Origin: JAHEEL01 sp963715255 | GTDB taxonomy: Bacteria > Actinomycetota > Acidimicrobiia > Spongiisociales > UBA5794 | Assembly: GCA_963715255.1 (NCBI GenBank) | Contig: CAVQRN010000004.1 | Coordinates: forward strand, 362,093 to 426,092 | Length of the DNA stretch: 64,000 nt | Reading direction: 5' to 3' | Shown here: in pieces, positions 55,404 through 64,000 of the stretch | Layout: each line of letters starts with the position of its first letter | How positions within the stretch are numbered: the first letter of the stretch is position 1 | The notes under the pieces: model-generated | Told to the model about the DNA's origin: nothing | The model's database searches: none | What the model saw: only the letters and a program-made list of their open reading frames with translations | Translations under genes and position numbers: made by a program

Positions 55404-55752
55404 TGAACCGCGGACCCCCGAACTTCTCGGCAGCTTGCGGCGTGTCGAGAGAGAGACGGAACCGACGCGCAGCCGACGAGATTCCCGACTCGATCGGCCG
55501 TCGCCTTCGGCCGGACGATGCCGTTTCCGGACACCGATCACATGCTCGTCCCGGTACGCTGTCGACTGTGAAACCAGGGACCAGCGATTGCAGGTGTCGA
55601 CCGGTCGGGGAGCGGCTCGTCGTTCGATTGTTGGAACACCGGTCGGCTCAGGCCCGGCGAGCGGTCATCGCCACCAACGATCGGACGGGCGGGATTCGAA
55701 CTATCCGCCGCACAAACGGGTCCGACATCACGCGGCCGATGGGACTGAATCG
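55404..55752. other. non-coding or degraded region upstream of the ROK-gnd chimera and pgl
   Basis: These 349 bases show no convincing protein in any frame. They probably hold the scar of the deleted ROK kinase 5' region and the promoter of the divergent pgl gene. A GGGATTCGAACT motif near 55691 recalls a tRNA T-arm in antisense but does not fold as a tRNA. Confidence 0.4.
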
Positions 55753-56397
55753 ATGATGAGAATCATCAACGCCGGACCCGACCTCAGTGTGACGGCAGCC
55801 GGGGTGATTGCGGATGCCCTCAGGGACCGCGCTGCTCTCCACGAACGTGTGTCGTTTGCGGTATCCGGTGGGCGAACGCCCTGGTCGGTGTTCAGGCTTC
55901 TCAGCCGGGACACCGTCCCTTGGAATCGCGTCGATCTCTACCAGGTCGACGAACGCGTCGCTCCGCTGCACGATCCGGCCCGGAACCGGACGGGCCTCAC
56001 CGAGTCACTCCTCGAGCGTGTTCCGGCTGTATTCCATGCCATGCCCGTCGAGGCACACGACCTTGTTGCAGCGGCCGACTCGTATGCCTCAGCGTTGCCG
56101 GAATCGCTCGATGTCATCCATCTGGGCCTCGGGGACGACGGGCACACCGCGTCGCTGGTGCCGGGGGATGCCGCAGTCCTCGTCGAAGATCGGGACGTGG
56201 CGGTCACCCATCGGTATCGAGGGCATCGCCGCATGACGCTCACCCGAGTGGCGCTCGATCGCGCCGGACTCCTTGTGTGGATCGTGGCGGGTACCGACAA
56301 GGCCGAGATGGTTGAGCGCCTCGTGACCGGTGACCCGACCATTCCAGCCGGGCTGGTATCCCAGGACCGAGCCGTGCTCATCACCGATTCCATCTGA
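55753..56397 (+). CDS. pgl: 6-phosphogluconolactonase
   Basis: The 214-residue protein has the DevB/Pgl layout: VSFAVSGGRTPWSVFRLL near residue 34, VDLYQVDERVAPLHDPARNRTG (the DER motif) and VIHLGLGDDGHTASLVPG with the catalytic His/Asp environment, then HRRMTLTRVAL. It hydrolyses 6-phosphoglucono-lactone, the product of Zwf. Two consecutive ATG codons open the frame; either may be used. It is divergent from the zwf cluster. Confidence 0.92.
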   Translation: MMRIINAGPDLSVTAAGVIADALRDRAALHERVSFAVSGGRTPWSVFRLLSRDTVPWNRVDLYQVDERVAPLHDPARNRTGLTESLLERVPAVFHAMPVEAHDLVAAADSYASALPESLDVIHLGLGDDGHTASLVPGDAAVLVEDRDVAVTHRYRGHRRMTLTRVALDRAGLLVWIVAGTDKAEMVERLVTGDPTIPAGLVSQDRAVLITDSI

Positions 56398-56460
56398 TCA
56401 CGACCTCAGGGGGATCGGGGCCGTTCGGAGTGCCGGAACCCGTCGCTTCCAGTTGCCTCT

Positions 56461-58479
56461 CTACGGCCTGCGCCACTCACCCGTTGCATCTTGCGCCGGT
56501 TCCATCAAGTATCCGAGCTGTTCCCTCGACTCACCGGTGCCGAACAGGGTGATCGCGTCGTCCATCTCGATGGCCGTGCTGCCGTGCGGGATGAGCACGG
56601 ATCGGCCGCGGCGAATCGAGACGAGCACGGCCCCTTCCGGCCATCGAACGTCCTTCACGAGGGATCCGACGATCGGCGACCCGCGTCGCACCGGTGCCTC
56701 GAAGAACGCGGCTCCCGGTTGCGTTCGTACCTGCATGCGATCCCGGTAGAGGTGGCGGCCCGTGGACGTGCCGAGGGCGTGGTGATAGGCCTTGACGACC
56801 GATTCACGCCGGAACATGCCAACCAGGTGCCGGCGGTCGTCATCGGCAACGACAGGGAGTCGGCCGAGGCCCAACGATGCCATCCGTGCAAGAGCAGCCG
56901 AGACGGGGAGATCGGGGGTAATCGTGACGGGTGTGACGGTCATCTCATCGCCCACCGTCCGACGGGCGCCTTGTGCCGTGGCGCGCTGACGTCGGAGACC
57001 GTGATGATGCCGACCAACTCGCCACTCTCCACGACCGGCATGCCGTGGTGGCGAGTCCTATCGAGGCGTTCATCGAGTTCTGCGAGCGTCATGTCTGGTG
57101 TAGCCGTCTCATCGACCCGGGACATGACTTCGCTCACGAGGACGGTGTCGAGCAGGTCGATGTCCTCGGTCTCCGGCAGGCGGATGCCCTCGCGGGCGAG
57201 CGCCATGGTGTACGCCGACTCGGGATGGACTCGTTCACCGATGAACGTTGCGAGCGCCGACGCCAGCATCAGCGGGAGGACCAGTCCGTAGCTGCCGGTC
57301 AACTCGAACACGAGAATTACGGCGGTGAGCGGGGCCCGGGCCGTTGCCGCGAGCACCGCTGCCATCCCGACGAGAGCGAATGCCCCGGGTTCAATCTCGG
57401 ACACACCCCAGAGAGGATCGACGAGGATCGCGAAGCCTGCGCCGAGGGCGCCACCGATGACGAGCGCCGGCATGAATGTGCCGGCCGACCCTCCGCCCTT
57501 GCGTGTGGGAGTGCCGCGGTGACGGCTTTGAGGGCGGCAATGATGAACAATGACCACCAGATGAACTCTCCGTGGTCTCGCAGTGAGAGCAATTCGGTGA
57601 GGAACGTCTGCCCGGTGCCGAGTGTTTCCGGATACACGACGCCGATGAGGGCGACGGAGATGCCCATCGCTACAGGGAGGATCCATCGGGGGATTGCCGA
57701 GGCGAGCTTCGTGATGCTGACCCGATCCAGGACTCGGAGGAAGAATGTTCCGAAGAGAACCGCAAGCACGGCGAGGATCGTGTAGAGAATCAGCTGCCAC
57801 GGATCGTCCAACCCGTAGGCCGGTGAGCGGAGGAAACGTTCCTCACCGACGAGGGTGTGCGTGGTGACCGCTGCCGCCACCGACGTGACGACGGATCGCG
57901 CTGACGTGTCGGACCGCGAACGAGCTCAGGATGACCTCGAGTGCGAACATCATTCCGGCGATGGGGGCGTTGAAGCTTGCGCCGATGCCGGCTCCTGCCC
58001 CGGCAGCGACGAGACTCTTCACCTGATCCAGACCGAATCGCGAATGCCTCGCGAAGGGATGATCCAATGGCGCCTCCAATGAGAACAATCGGACCCTCTC
58101 GTCCACCCGAACCACCCGTTCCGAGCGTGGCCGCGGTTGCCACGATCTTCGATGGGACGATCTTCATTGGGAGATGGCCCGCTTCGAGATTCACAGAGAC
58201 CATGGTTTCAGCCACCCCACCACCTGAGACGCCGGGACCCACCCACCGATTCAACAGCCAGGCTGCAAGGAGCCCGAGCGGAATCGAAATCAGGAATATC
58301 CACTTGCCGAACCCCAAGAGTGCGTCGGTCTCGGAACGCTGTGCGGAAACCAATTCCATCGCCCACACAAGCAGCGCCGCCCCAAACCCGACGAGGATTC
58401 CTAGCAGCAGCGACGCCGCGGAAACGCATCTGTCCCGCGAAGCGAGGGCCATTCGAGCGCGTGAGTTGAACGAAGTCAT
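56461..58479 (-). CDS. ClC-type chloride channel/transporter with CBS domains (several frameshifts)
   Basis: The rebuilt protein, about 670 residues, starts at 58479 with a membrane domain holding VGPGVSGGGVAE (GSGIP equivalent), GTGGSGGREGPIVLIGG with the gating glutamate, GIGASFNAPIAGMMFALE, GTFFLRVLDR and RKGGGSAGTFMPALVIGG. A pair of CBS domains follows (LVSEVMSRVDETATPDMTL, HHGMPVVESGELVGIITVSD, and RLPVVADDDRRHLVGMF), then a TrkA_C-like tail ending near 56461. Frame changes lie near 58085, 57885, 57520 and 56950. The gating glutamate indicates a Cl-/H+ antiporter type; CBS domains usually bind adenine nucleotides. Confidence 0.87.
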
Positions 58480-58674
58480 GGACCACGAACGGTAGCCCTG
58501 GATACGCCGGAGTTCTGCCAACGTGACGTGGACGCGGAAGTGGGATCGAGGACCCGCGAGTAGGCGGACCGGGCAATCCCCAACAACCCCGCGAACTCTG
58601 ATGGGCTCATGGATGCGCAAAGGCTTCTCCCCGGCCCACCGTTCGCTGACACTCGCACCGGTCCGCTGGACCCC

Positions 58675-59531
58675 CTACACGTCGATTGCCAGCAGATCCT
58701 CGCCCATGACAACTTCACCGCCGTAGGCCCTGCGCACCTCACGGGCCATTGCTTCGAGTGAATCAGCCGGCTTCTGCCTCAGATGGGTGAGGATGAGGTG
58801 ACCTACGCCCGCGTCTGCTGCGATCTGGGCCGCCTGCGGAGCGCCTGCGAGAATGTGCTCCGACAGGAACCGGTCCTTGTCGTGGACGATCTCGTCGCCT
58901 GCCAGATACGCACAGATGACGAGGGCATCGGCGTCGAGAGCGAGACGGCCAAGAATCGCGGCCCGCAGACCGCATCGCCCGCGATGGTGACGGTCCGATC
59001 ATCCCCCTCGATTCGGTATCCCACGGCGCCCCACTCTTCGGCATCGAGTTCGAGAGCGAGACTGCCGTGTTCGACCGGTCCCACTTCCAGCCTGAGCTTC
59101 GGGTTCGATTCGATGACGCCGGCCCCGACGTCGAAGGCACGGAAGACCTCCGATGGATGAGGGATCGGAGCACCGATCATCTCTGCCTCCCGGATTCTGA
59201 ATCGGATGTCAGATGCATAGATCTGGCCGAAGAGCGCTTCGACGATCCTCCGGGTTCCTTTCGGGCCGTAGACGTTGAGCGGCCGGGTGCGGTCACCGTT
59301 CCACGCTGCCATGAGCAGATCCCCGAGACCGCCGATGTGGTCGAAGTGGTGGTGCGTGATGAATACCGCGTCGATCTCGTGCAGTGAGATGTCAGCCTTC
59401 ACCAGCTGGGTCGCGACGCCGCGACCGGCGTCGAAGAGCAGTCGCAGATTCGCAACTTCGACCAGCGTCGCAGGACCCTGTCGTGCAGGATCCGGCCGAG
59501 GTCCGCCGGTGCCGAGAAGCGTGACTTTCAT
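58675..59531 (-). CDS. metallo-beta-lactamase fold hydrolase, RNase Z-like (frameshifted)
   Basis: MKVTLLGTGGPRPDPARQGP opens the fold, and the metal motif is FITHHHFDHIGGLGDLL (HxHxDH). The insert VYGPKGTRRIVEAL is of the RNase Z/arylsulfatase-like type, and IAGDAV supplies the bridging aspartate. After a base change near 58955 the C-terminus reads LVICAYLAGDEI, KDRFLSEHILAGAP and HLILTHLRQKP with the last metal histidine, ending at a TAG at 58675. About 285 residues. The proline-glycine rich start and lack of a flexible arm make tRNase Z less certain than a general hydrolase. Confidence 0.87.
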
Positions 59532-59554
59532 AGCGAACGGAGTGTACGTGGGGG

Positions 59555-59655
59555 AGTAGATCAGTAGATCAGCCCCGGCGATGCCGGGAAGAGCTGTCAG
59601 AATCTCCTGTCTCCCATCTCTTGTCTTGCCACTTGCTACTTGCTACTGATCTACT
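59555..59655. repeat. inverted and tandem short repeats
   Basis: AGTAGATCAGTAG (59555-59567) and its exact reverse complement CTACTGATCTACT (59643-59655) flank an intervening 75 bases that contain the 7-nt tandem ACTTGCTACTTGCTAC. The unit GTAGATCA is repeated twice at the left arm. The region separates divergent genes. Confidence 0.65.
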
Positions 59656-59710
59656 GCTCTGCTCGTACCGCCGACACGTTGTCGAACCTGTTGCTGCATA
59701 GCCTTGTGGC

Positions 59711-60563
59711 GTGACCGAGACTCAGGATTCGAGGGAAATTGTGGCGGGGAAGAGCACTCCGCAGAGCGTTGCAGCTCCGGCGGCCCGGCCGAGGATTCGG
59801 TCGATCGCTCTGCCGACCGAGCACGGCGGGTGGGGTTTCACACTCGAACCGATTCTCCTGGGGCTACTCGTCGCCCACTCTGCCACGGCGTGGGAGATCT
59901 CGGCCGCAGCCCTGGGCATCTTCCTCGCCAGACGTCCAGTGAAGATCTTCTCAACGGACCTCGTTCGCCATCGGTGGCTTCCCAGGTCGACCATCGCTCT
60001 CGTGTTCTCACTTCTCTACGGTGGACTCGCACTCGCAGGAGCGATCGGAGCGCTCTTCACCTCCGAGGGTCCGTTCTGGATCCCGGTTCTCGTCGCGCTC
60101 CCGTTCGCACTCTTCGCTCTGCGTGCCGATGCCCACAGCAAGAATCGGGCACTGGTCGCCGAACTCTCCGGTTCGATCGCCATGGGTGCAACGGTCGCCG
60201 CAATCGCCGTCGGCACCGGCTGGGACCTCCTGCCGGCCTTCGGACTCTGGCTCGTGCTTGCCGCCCGCGACGTCGCTGCAATCGCACTGGTTCGCGGCCA
60301 GGTCCGCCGTTTGAAGGGGAGAAGTCCTGGCGTATCGACGATCTACGCCGTTCAGGCAGGCTCGGTCGGCGTCGTAGCTCTCGCGGCGGCCCTTGGAGCG
60401 GTTCCATGGCTCGCAGTGGTCGCCATCGGACTCGTCGGACTGGTTCGCGGTGGTGTCGTTGAAGAGGCCTCCCGTTGAGGCTCGCGTCATCGGCTGGACC
60501 CAGATGGGTGTGGGCCTCATGGTGGTGCTGATTACTGCCGCAGGCGTCAATCTTGGAATCTGA
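59711..60563 (+). CDS. YwiC-like integral membrane protein (C-terminal frameshift)
   Basis: The protein of about 280 residues starts at a GTG. ALPTEHGGWGFTLEPILLGL near residue 34 is the YwiC signature, followed by FLARRPVKI, TDLVRHRW and seven to eight membrane helices resembling a short UbiA fold. The first frame would end at 60478, but the homologous tail (VEARVIGWTQMGVGLMVVLI) continues in the next frame to 60563. Function is unknown; YwiC occurs near nitrate or anaerobic genes in Bacillus. The same-strand coding ends just before a convergent small gene. Confidence 0.82.
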
Positions 60564-60589
60564 TTGGGCGGACGCTGCCGGTCGAGGGG

Positions 60590-60942
60590 TCAGCCGACAA
60601 AGTCGGCGGCGACGATCACCGAAGCGAAGGCTGCCATCACACCTGTCATGGTGAACATGTAGGTTCGGGTCTGTTCACGCAACGCAGCGTGAAACCCGTC
60701 GAGCTTGTCCTCGAACCGCTCCATACGGGCGTCGAGACGATCCATGCGGGTCTCGAACCGATCCATGCGCCCCTCGAAGCCATCCATACGAGTCTCGAAA
60801 TGCGACTCAAGATGCGTCATGTCGGTCTTCGTGGCCAAGTCACTGTCGGCGGGGAAGTGGCTCATGAGAATGCCGGCGGGTTCGGACCGAGCACCTCCTC
60901 GAGCCGAGCATACAGGACGTTTCGTTCTCGCAGGCTGGACAT
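60590..60942 (-). CDS. coiled-coil protein with C-terminal membrane helix (frameshifted)
   Basis: An ATG at 60942 with AAGGA upstream reads MSSLRERNVLYARLEEVLG; after a frame change near 60870 it continues SHFPADSDLATKTDMTHLE, then a heptad-like repeat of METR(M)DRFE type (about six copies of the RMDRFETRMDRLDARM pattern) and a C-terminal membrane helix (FTMTGVMAAFASVIVAADFV). The product, about 117 residues, resembles a common actinobacterial family in which a LEEVLGxxxAxxLMxxLPP start precedes a short coiled coil and a membrane anchor. Function is unknown. Confidence 0.65.
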
Positions 60943-61007
60943 GATCTGATCCTTTCGTCATGTCCTCCACGATCAACGTATCCGATGGGTGTGACAGGAA
61001 CCTCGCT

Positions 61008-61128
61008 GCTGCTCGGCTACTCGGCTACTCCGCTACTCGGCTACTCCGCTACTCGGCTACTCGGCTACTCCGCTACTCGGCTACTCGGCTGCTCCGCTAC
61101 TCGGCTACTCCGCTACTCGGCTACTCCG
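61008..61128. repeat. 8-nt tandem repeat array
   Basis: About fifteen copies of CTACTCGG and CTACTCCG (CCGAGTAG and CGGAGTAG on the other strand) fill the region between two minus-strand genes. The array supplies the stop codon of the formiminotransferase-cyclodeaminase gene (TAG at 61121-61123). Confidence 0.9.
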
Positions 61129-62306
61129 AACCGAGGTGCTCCTCAACCACCGTCGAAGCCTGCGCACCGAGTTCCCGAGCGCTTGCCAATGCCGAATCGT
61201 GTCGTTCCAGGATCGCAGATAGGTCGCCTTCGAGGGCGCTCAGATTGATTCGCACGTTGAGCGATGCTCCCTCGGCTGCGGCGACCGCACACGCGGCGCC
61301 GACTCCTGCATCGGTCACGGAGTTCGGGTTTCCGTCCCGTGCGACGATGAGGGCCAGGTCGAGCGCATCGACGGTGTGTTCGAGGACCTCGAGCGGAACC
61401 GTCGCAGCGGCGAGGTTCGCTGCCGCCATGGCCGACTCGCGAGCCGTGCGGTCCTTGTCGGTCCCGGCGGGCATGCGCATCGCGGCGAGCACACTGTTGA
61501 ACGCCTCGGTATCCCGATCGACGGCAGCAAGGAACCAGTCCTTCAACGCCTGAGCGTCGCGCTCCTGCCGTCTCCATGGACGTCTTCGAACCCTCCATAC
61601 CCTGCTTCGCGAACGTGAGCGAGGCCACCATCGACGACAGGGCGGCCGAAAGGGCCCCGGCGAGCGCAGCAACTGAGCCGCCGCCGGGTGCGGGGGAGTC
61701 CTGCGAGAGGACATCGACAAATTCCGTGATCGTCTTCGTGATCAGGCCCTCCGGTTCACCCCGGAATCGGTACTCGACGATCTTTGCCGCAGGGTCGAAC
61801 TTGCTGATCTCGTCAAGACCGAGCGACATCACGGCATCCTGATGCGATCTGCTTCCGGGATGGCCGTCGTGCGGCCCTGAGCTGCCAGGAAGTGGTCGCC
61901 GGCGGCCAGCATCGCCTCGAGCGGCACCAGTCCAACGAGCTCGGAGCCGGTGACGCGCATGCCGCGTCTCGCAGCCTCCTCGCGGCACGCCTCGAAGACC
62001 TCGTGCATCGGTGACACCGACGAATCCGTCAGGTTCAGTGAGACCTGGGCCCGGTCGTACTCGTCGATGTACCAGCCGACCCCCTTGACCTCGTCGAACC
62101 GACCCGGCTCGAAGACGGTCTTCCCGTGCTCGTCCTTGATGATCATCCCGTCCGCACCCCGGGTTGCCGTCCCGAGCGTACGAACCGCAGATGCGACCTG
62201 GTGTGCCAGACGCCGATCGGTGGTGTTGAGGTTGACGTTGTAGGCGATCAAGAACTGCCGGGCGCCGATAGCGGTCGCTCCGGCCGATGCGTTGAACACC
62301 GGACCG
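61121..62306 (-). pseudogene. formiminotransferase-cyclodeaminase, 5' truncated and frameshifted
   Basis: The visible part begins inside the formiminotransferase domain (SAGATAIGARQFLIAYNVNL, VKGVGWYIDEYDRAQVSLNL, GSELVGLVPLEAML), changes frame near 61830, and continues into the cyclodeaminase domain (TITEFVDVLSQDSPAPGGGS, AALAGALSAALSSMVASL, then ALKDWFLAAVDRDTEAFN and HTVDALDLALIVARDGN) after a further change near 61590. These act in histidine and formate catabolism through formimino-tetrahydrofolate. About 140 N-terminal residues are absent: the coding meets a transposase gene of opposite strand near 62306. Either a mobile element inserted here or two sequences were joined. Confidence 0.8.
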
Positions 62307-64000
62307 ATGCGGCAGTCGCAACTGGCCACGCAAGCGGAAATCGCCCGGGCGTTTGGCCACTCGGTGGTCACGCAAGGGCGTTGGGAACGTCGATACCAGC
62401 AAGAGGGCATCGACGGCCTGATGCCCAAGCGAAGTCCCGGGCGTTCTCGCCAACTGAGCAAGAGCCAAGAGGCGTTGGTTCGCAAGTGGTTTGGGGCCGA
62501 CGTGTCCAACCTGGAGATGGCGCGGCGTTTGGGTGTCGGGGAGACGACGGTACGCCGCACTCTGAAGCGTCTGGGCCTGCGGCGAACGCCAAGGCCTACG
62601 CAACGACGCTTGCCGGTGGTGGGCAAGGATGGTGAAGAACCCGCTGCTGGCGAAAACCCCCTCGCGGAAGACCAGGGCGCGGCGCAGAAGCCGAACCGCA
62701 GCGCGATCGGCCAGTCGAAGCCTCCATGGAGCCACCTTCCGACGGTTCGCCGTTGCCGGGATCGCCCACCGTCGATCACGATCCGAGGGATCGCAGCGGG
62801 GACCGGGCCTTGGCCCGACTGGGGCTGTTGGAGGACGCCCTGCCGCTGTTCGCCGACGCGGAGTGCGTGCCGCGGGCGGGCGTGTTGTTGGCCGTGCCGC
62901 TGTTGGTCCGTCACGGGTTGATCGAAGCGTTCGTCAACGTGTACGGTTCTCTGCACCCCTCGTTCTACGGTCTGCGGACGATGGTGGTGACGCTGTTTCT
63001 GGCGGCGCTGTTGCGGATCAAGCGGCCGGAGCATTTCAAGGAATACCGTCCTGAGGATCTGGGAGCGATCCTGGGCCTGGACCGGGCGCCGGAAGTCAAG
63101 ACGGTGCGTCGCAAGTTCACGCGACTGGCGGCGATGGGACGCGCCGGGCAGTTGATGGACGAGTCGGCCCGCCGGCGGATCGCCGAGGACGAAGATCGCG
63201 TGGCGTTTCTGTACGTCGACGGGCACGTGCGGGAATACCACGGGAAATTCCCGCTGTTTCAGGCGAAAAAGGCCCAGCGGCAAGTGGTCACGCCCGCGGC
63301 GACCGACAACTGGGTGCATGATGCCGACGGGGAACCGCTGTTGGTGGTCACCAGCGAGATCAACGCGAAGCTTGACGCAGGTGCTCGAACCGATCCTGGC
63401 CGACGTGCGGCGTCTGGTGGGCGACGAGCGGCGGATGACGGTCGATCTTCGACCGGGGCGGCTTCAGCCCCAAGCTGTTCGCACGGCTGATCGACGCGGG
63501 GTTCGACGTGATCACCTATCGCAAGGGCAAGGTGAACAAGCTGACTTCGACGCGGTTCGCCGCGGTGCAGGAGAAGATCGACGGCGTGTGGCGGGAATAC
63601 ACGATCTGCGACCGCCCACGGGTTCGCGTCGGAACGCTGCCTGCCGAGAAGAAGTCGCACGCGGCGGAAGCGGGGCAAGGCGAAGAAGCGGTATCTCTGG
63701 ATGCGGGAAGTCCGCGTGTTGCGCGACGACGGACGCCAGACGCCGATCCTCACCAACCGCCAGGATCTGTCCGCCGTGATGGTGGCCTACCGCATCTTCT
63801 TCCGCTGGCGTCAAGAGAACTACTTCAAGTACATGGCCGAGGAGTTTGCCTTGGACGCCCTGGTCGAATACGGGGCGGAGGACGTGCCGGAAACGACCGA
63901 CTGCCGCAATCCCCAATGGCTGCGACTGACGCGGCGGTTGAAAGACGCCCGGGCCGAGGTCAAGCGGCTCAGCAATACGCTGAACCAGGTACACACAACA
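62307..64000 (+). mobile_element. transposase gene, frameshifted and cut by the window edge
   Basis: From an ATG at 62307 the N-terminal region has two HTH-like segments (QAEIARAFGHSVVTQGRWER, then NLEMARRLGVGETTVRRTLK) and RRYQQEGIDGL. After a frame change near 62740 the catalytic part reads LLRIKRPEHFKEYRPEDLGA, VAFLYVDGHVREYHGKFPL (first D), and, in a third frame after about 63440, a block rich in DRGGFSPKLFARLIDAG (second D) and VITYRKGKV. Further on come VMVAYRIFFRWRQENYFKY and a basic end. This is a DDE transposase of the kind that carries an N-terminal HTH and a large insertion; I cannot name the IS family. No terminal inverted repeat is identifiable. Confidence 0.65.

Noticed and set aside
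55660..55740. tRNA-like GGGATTCGAACT motif in antisense orientation
   Set aside because: The bases either side do not form a 5-bp T-stem and no acceptor or anticodon arm can be built, so I do not call a tRNA.
61008..61128. Tandem 8-nt array considered as a CRISPR array
   Set aside because: Units are contiguous with no spacers and no cas genes are present.

Overview
The window is a stretch of high-GC bacterial chromosome of actinobacterial type. Supporting signs are a DUF3097 protein, a split two-subunit glycine decarboxylase, a short zinc-finger anti-sigma factor, TANNNT-type -10 boxes placed directly in front of start codons, and many ATGA/GTGA/TGATG gene overlaps. The gene mix (AmmeMemoRadiSam triad, YwiC-like protein, Acr3-type arsenic cluster) would fit an uncultured Actinomycetota such as Acidimicrobiia, but I cannot place it further. 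About twenty conserved genes are interrupted by single-base frame changes while both sides still read as the same family, so the sequence probably carries assembly or sequencing indels; coordinates of such genes are given for the rebuilt gene.

Layout. 1-5127: a large unidentified protein, DUF3097, DUF1003 and a short-chain dehydrogenase remnant. 5203-10046: an operon of gcvPA, gcvPB, an AcoX-like ATP-NAD kinase and a dehydrogenase. 10141-14544: two ABC exporter half-transporters with a TetR regulator and its palindromic operator. 14577-18617: a lipoprotein, a secreted protein and a Trk potassium uptake operon (TrkH, a 43-residue membrane peptide, two TrkA proteins). 18756-22495: a GcvT-GlyA fusion and a DMT exporter. 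22748-29939: a complete, tightly overlapping histidine operon (hisG, hisC-HAD fusion, hisB, hisH, hisF, hisA-hisI-hisE fusion, hisD) preceded by a His-rich leader peptide and a terminator, that is, a transcription attenuator.

29995-38690: small protein, RRM and DEAD-box helicase, a methionine gamma-lyase type enzyme, a deaminase, MtfA-type peptidase, and a degraded redox cluster (ferric-reductase-like membrane protein, apbE with two in-frame stops, a histidine kinase with an internal deletion). 38933-47845: MFS transporter, Kup, an arsenic cluster (leaderless arsR, ArsP-type permease, thioredoxin-like protein, acr3) and modABC. 47898-51783: AMMECR1, MEMO and radical SAM proteins with mgtC, then an anti-sigma factor. 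51941-60942: a collapsed glucosidase, NAD(P)HX epimerase, zwf, a ROK-gnd chimera, pgl, a ClC channel with CBS domains, a beta-lactamase-fold hydrolase, a YwiC-like protein and a coiled-coil protein. 61121-64000: a formiminotransferase-cyclodeaminase cut off by a transposase gene that leaves the window.

The glycine decarboxylase subunits, GcvT and GlyA together would connect glycine, serine and C1-tetrahydrofolate metabolism, but no gcvH is visible here. Besides frame errors there are real-looking losses (ROK-gnd chimera, glucosidase core, kinase core, SDR 5' part), and several intergenic gaps carry 7- or 8-nt tandem repeats.
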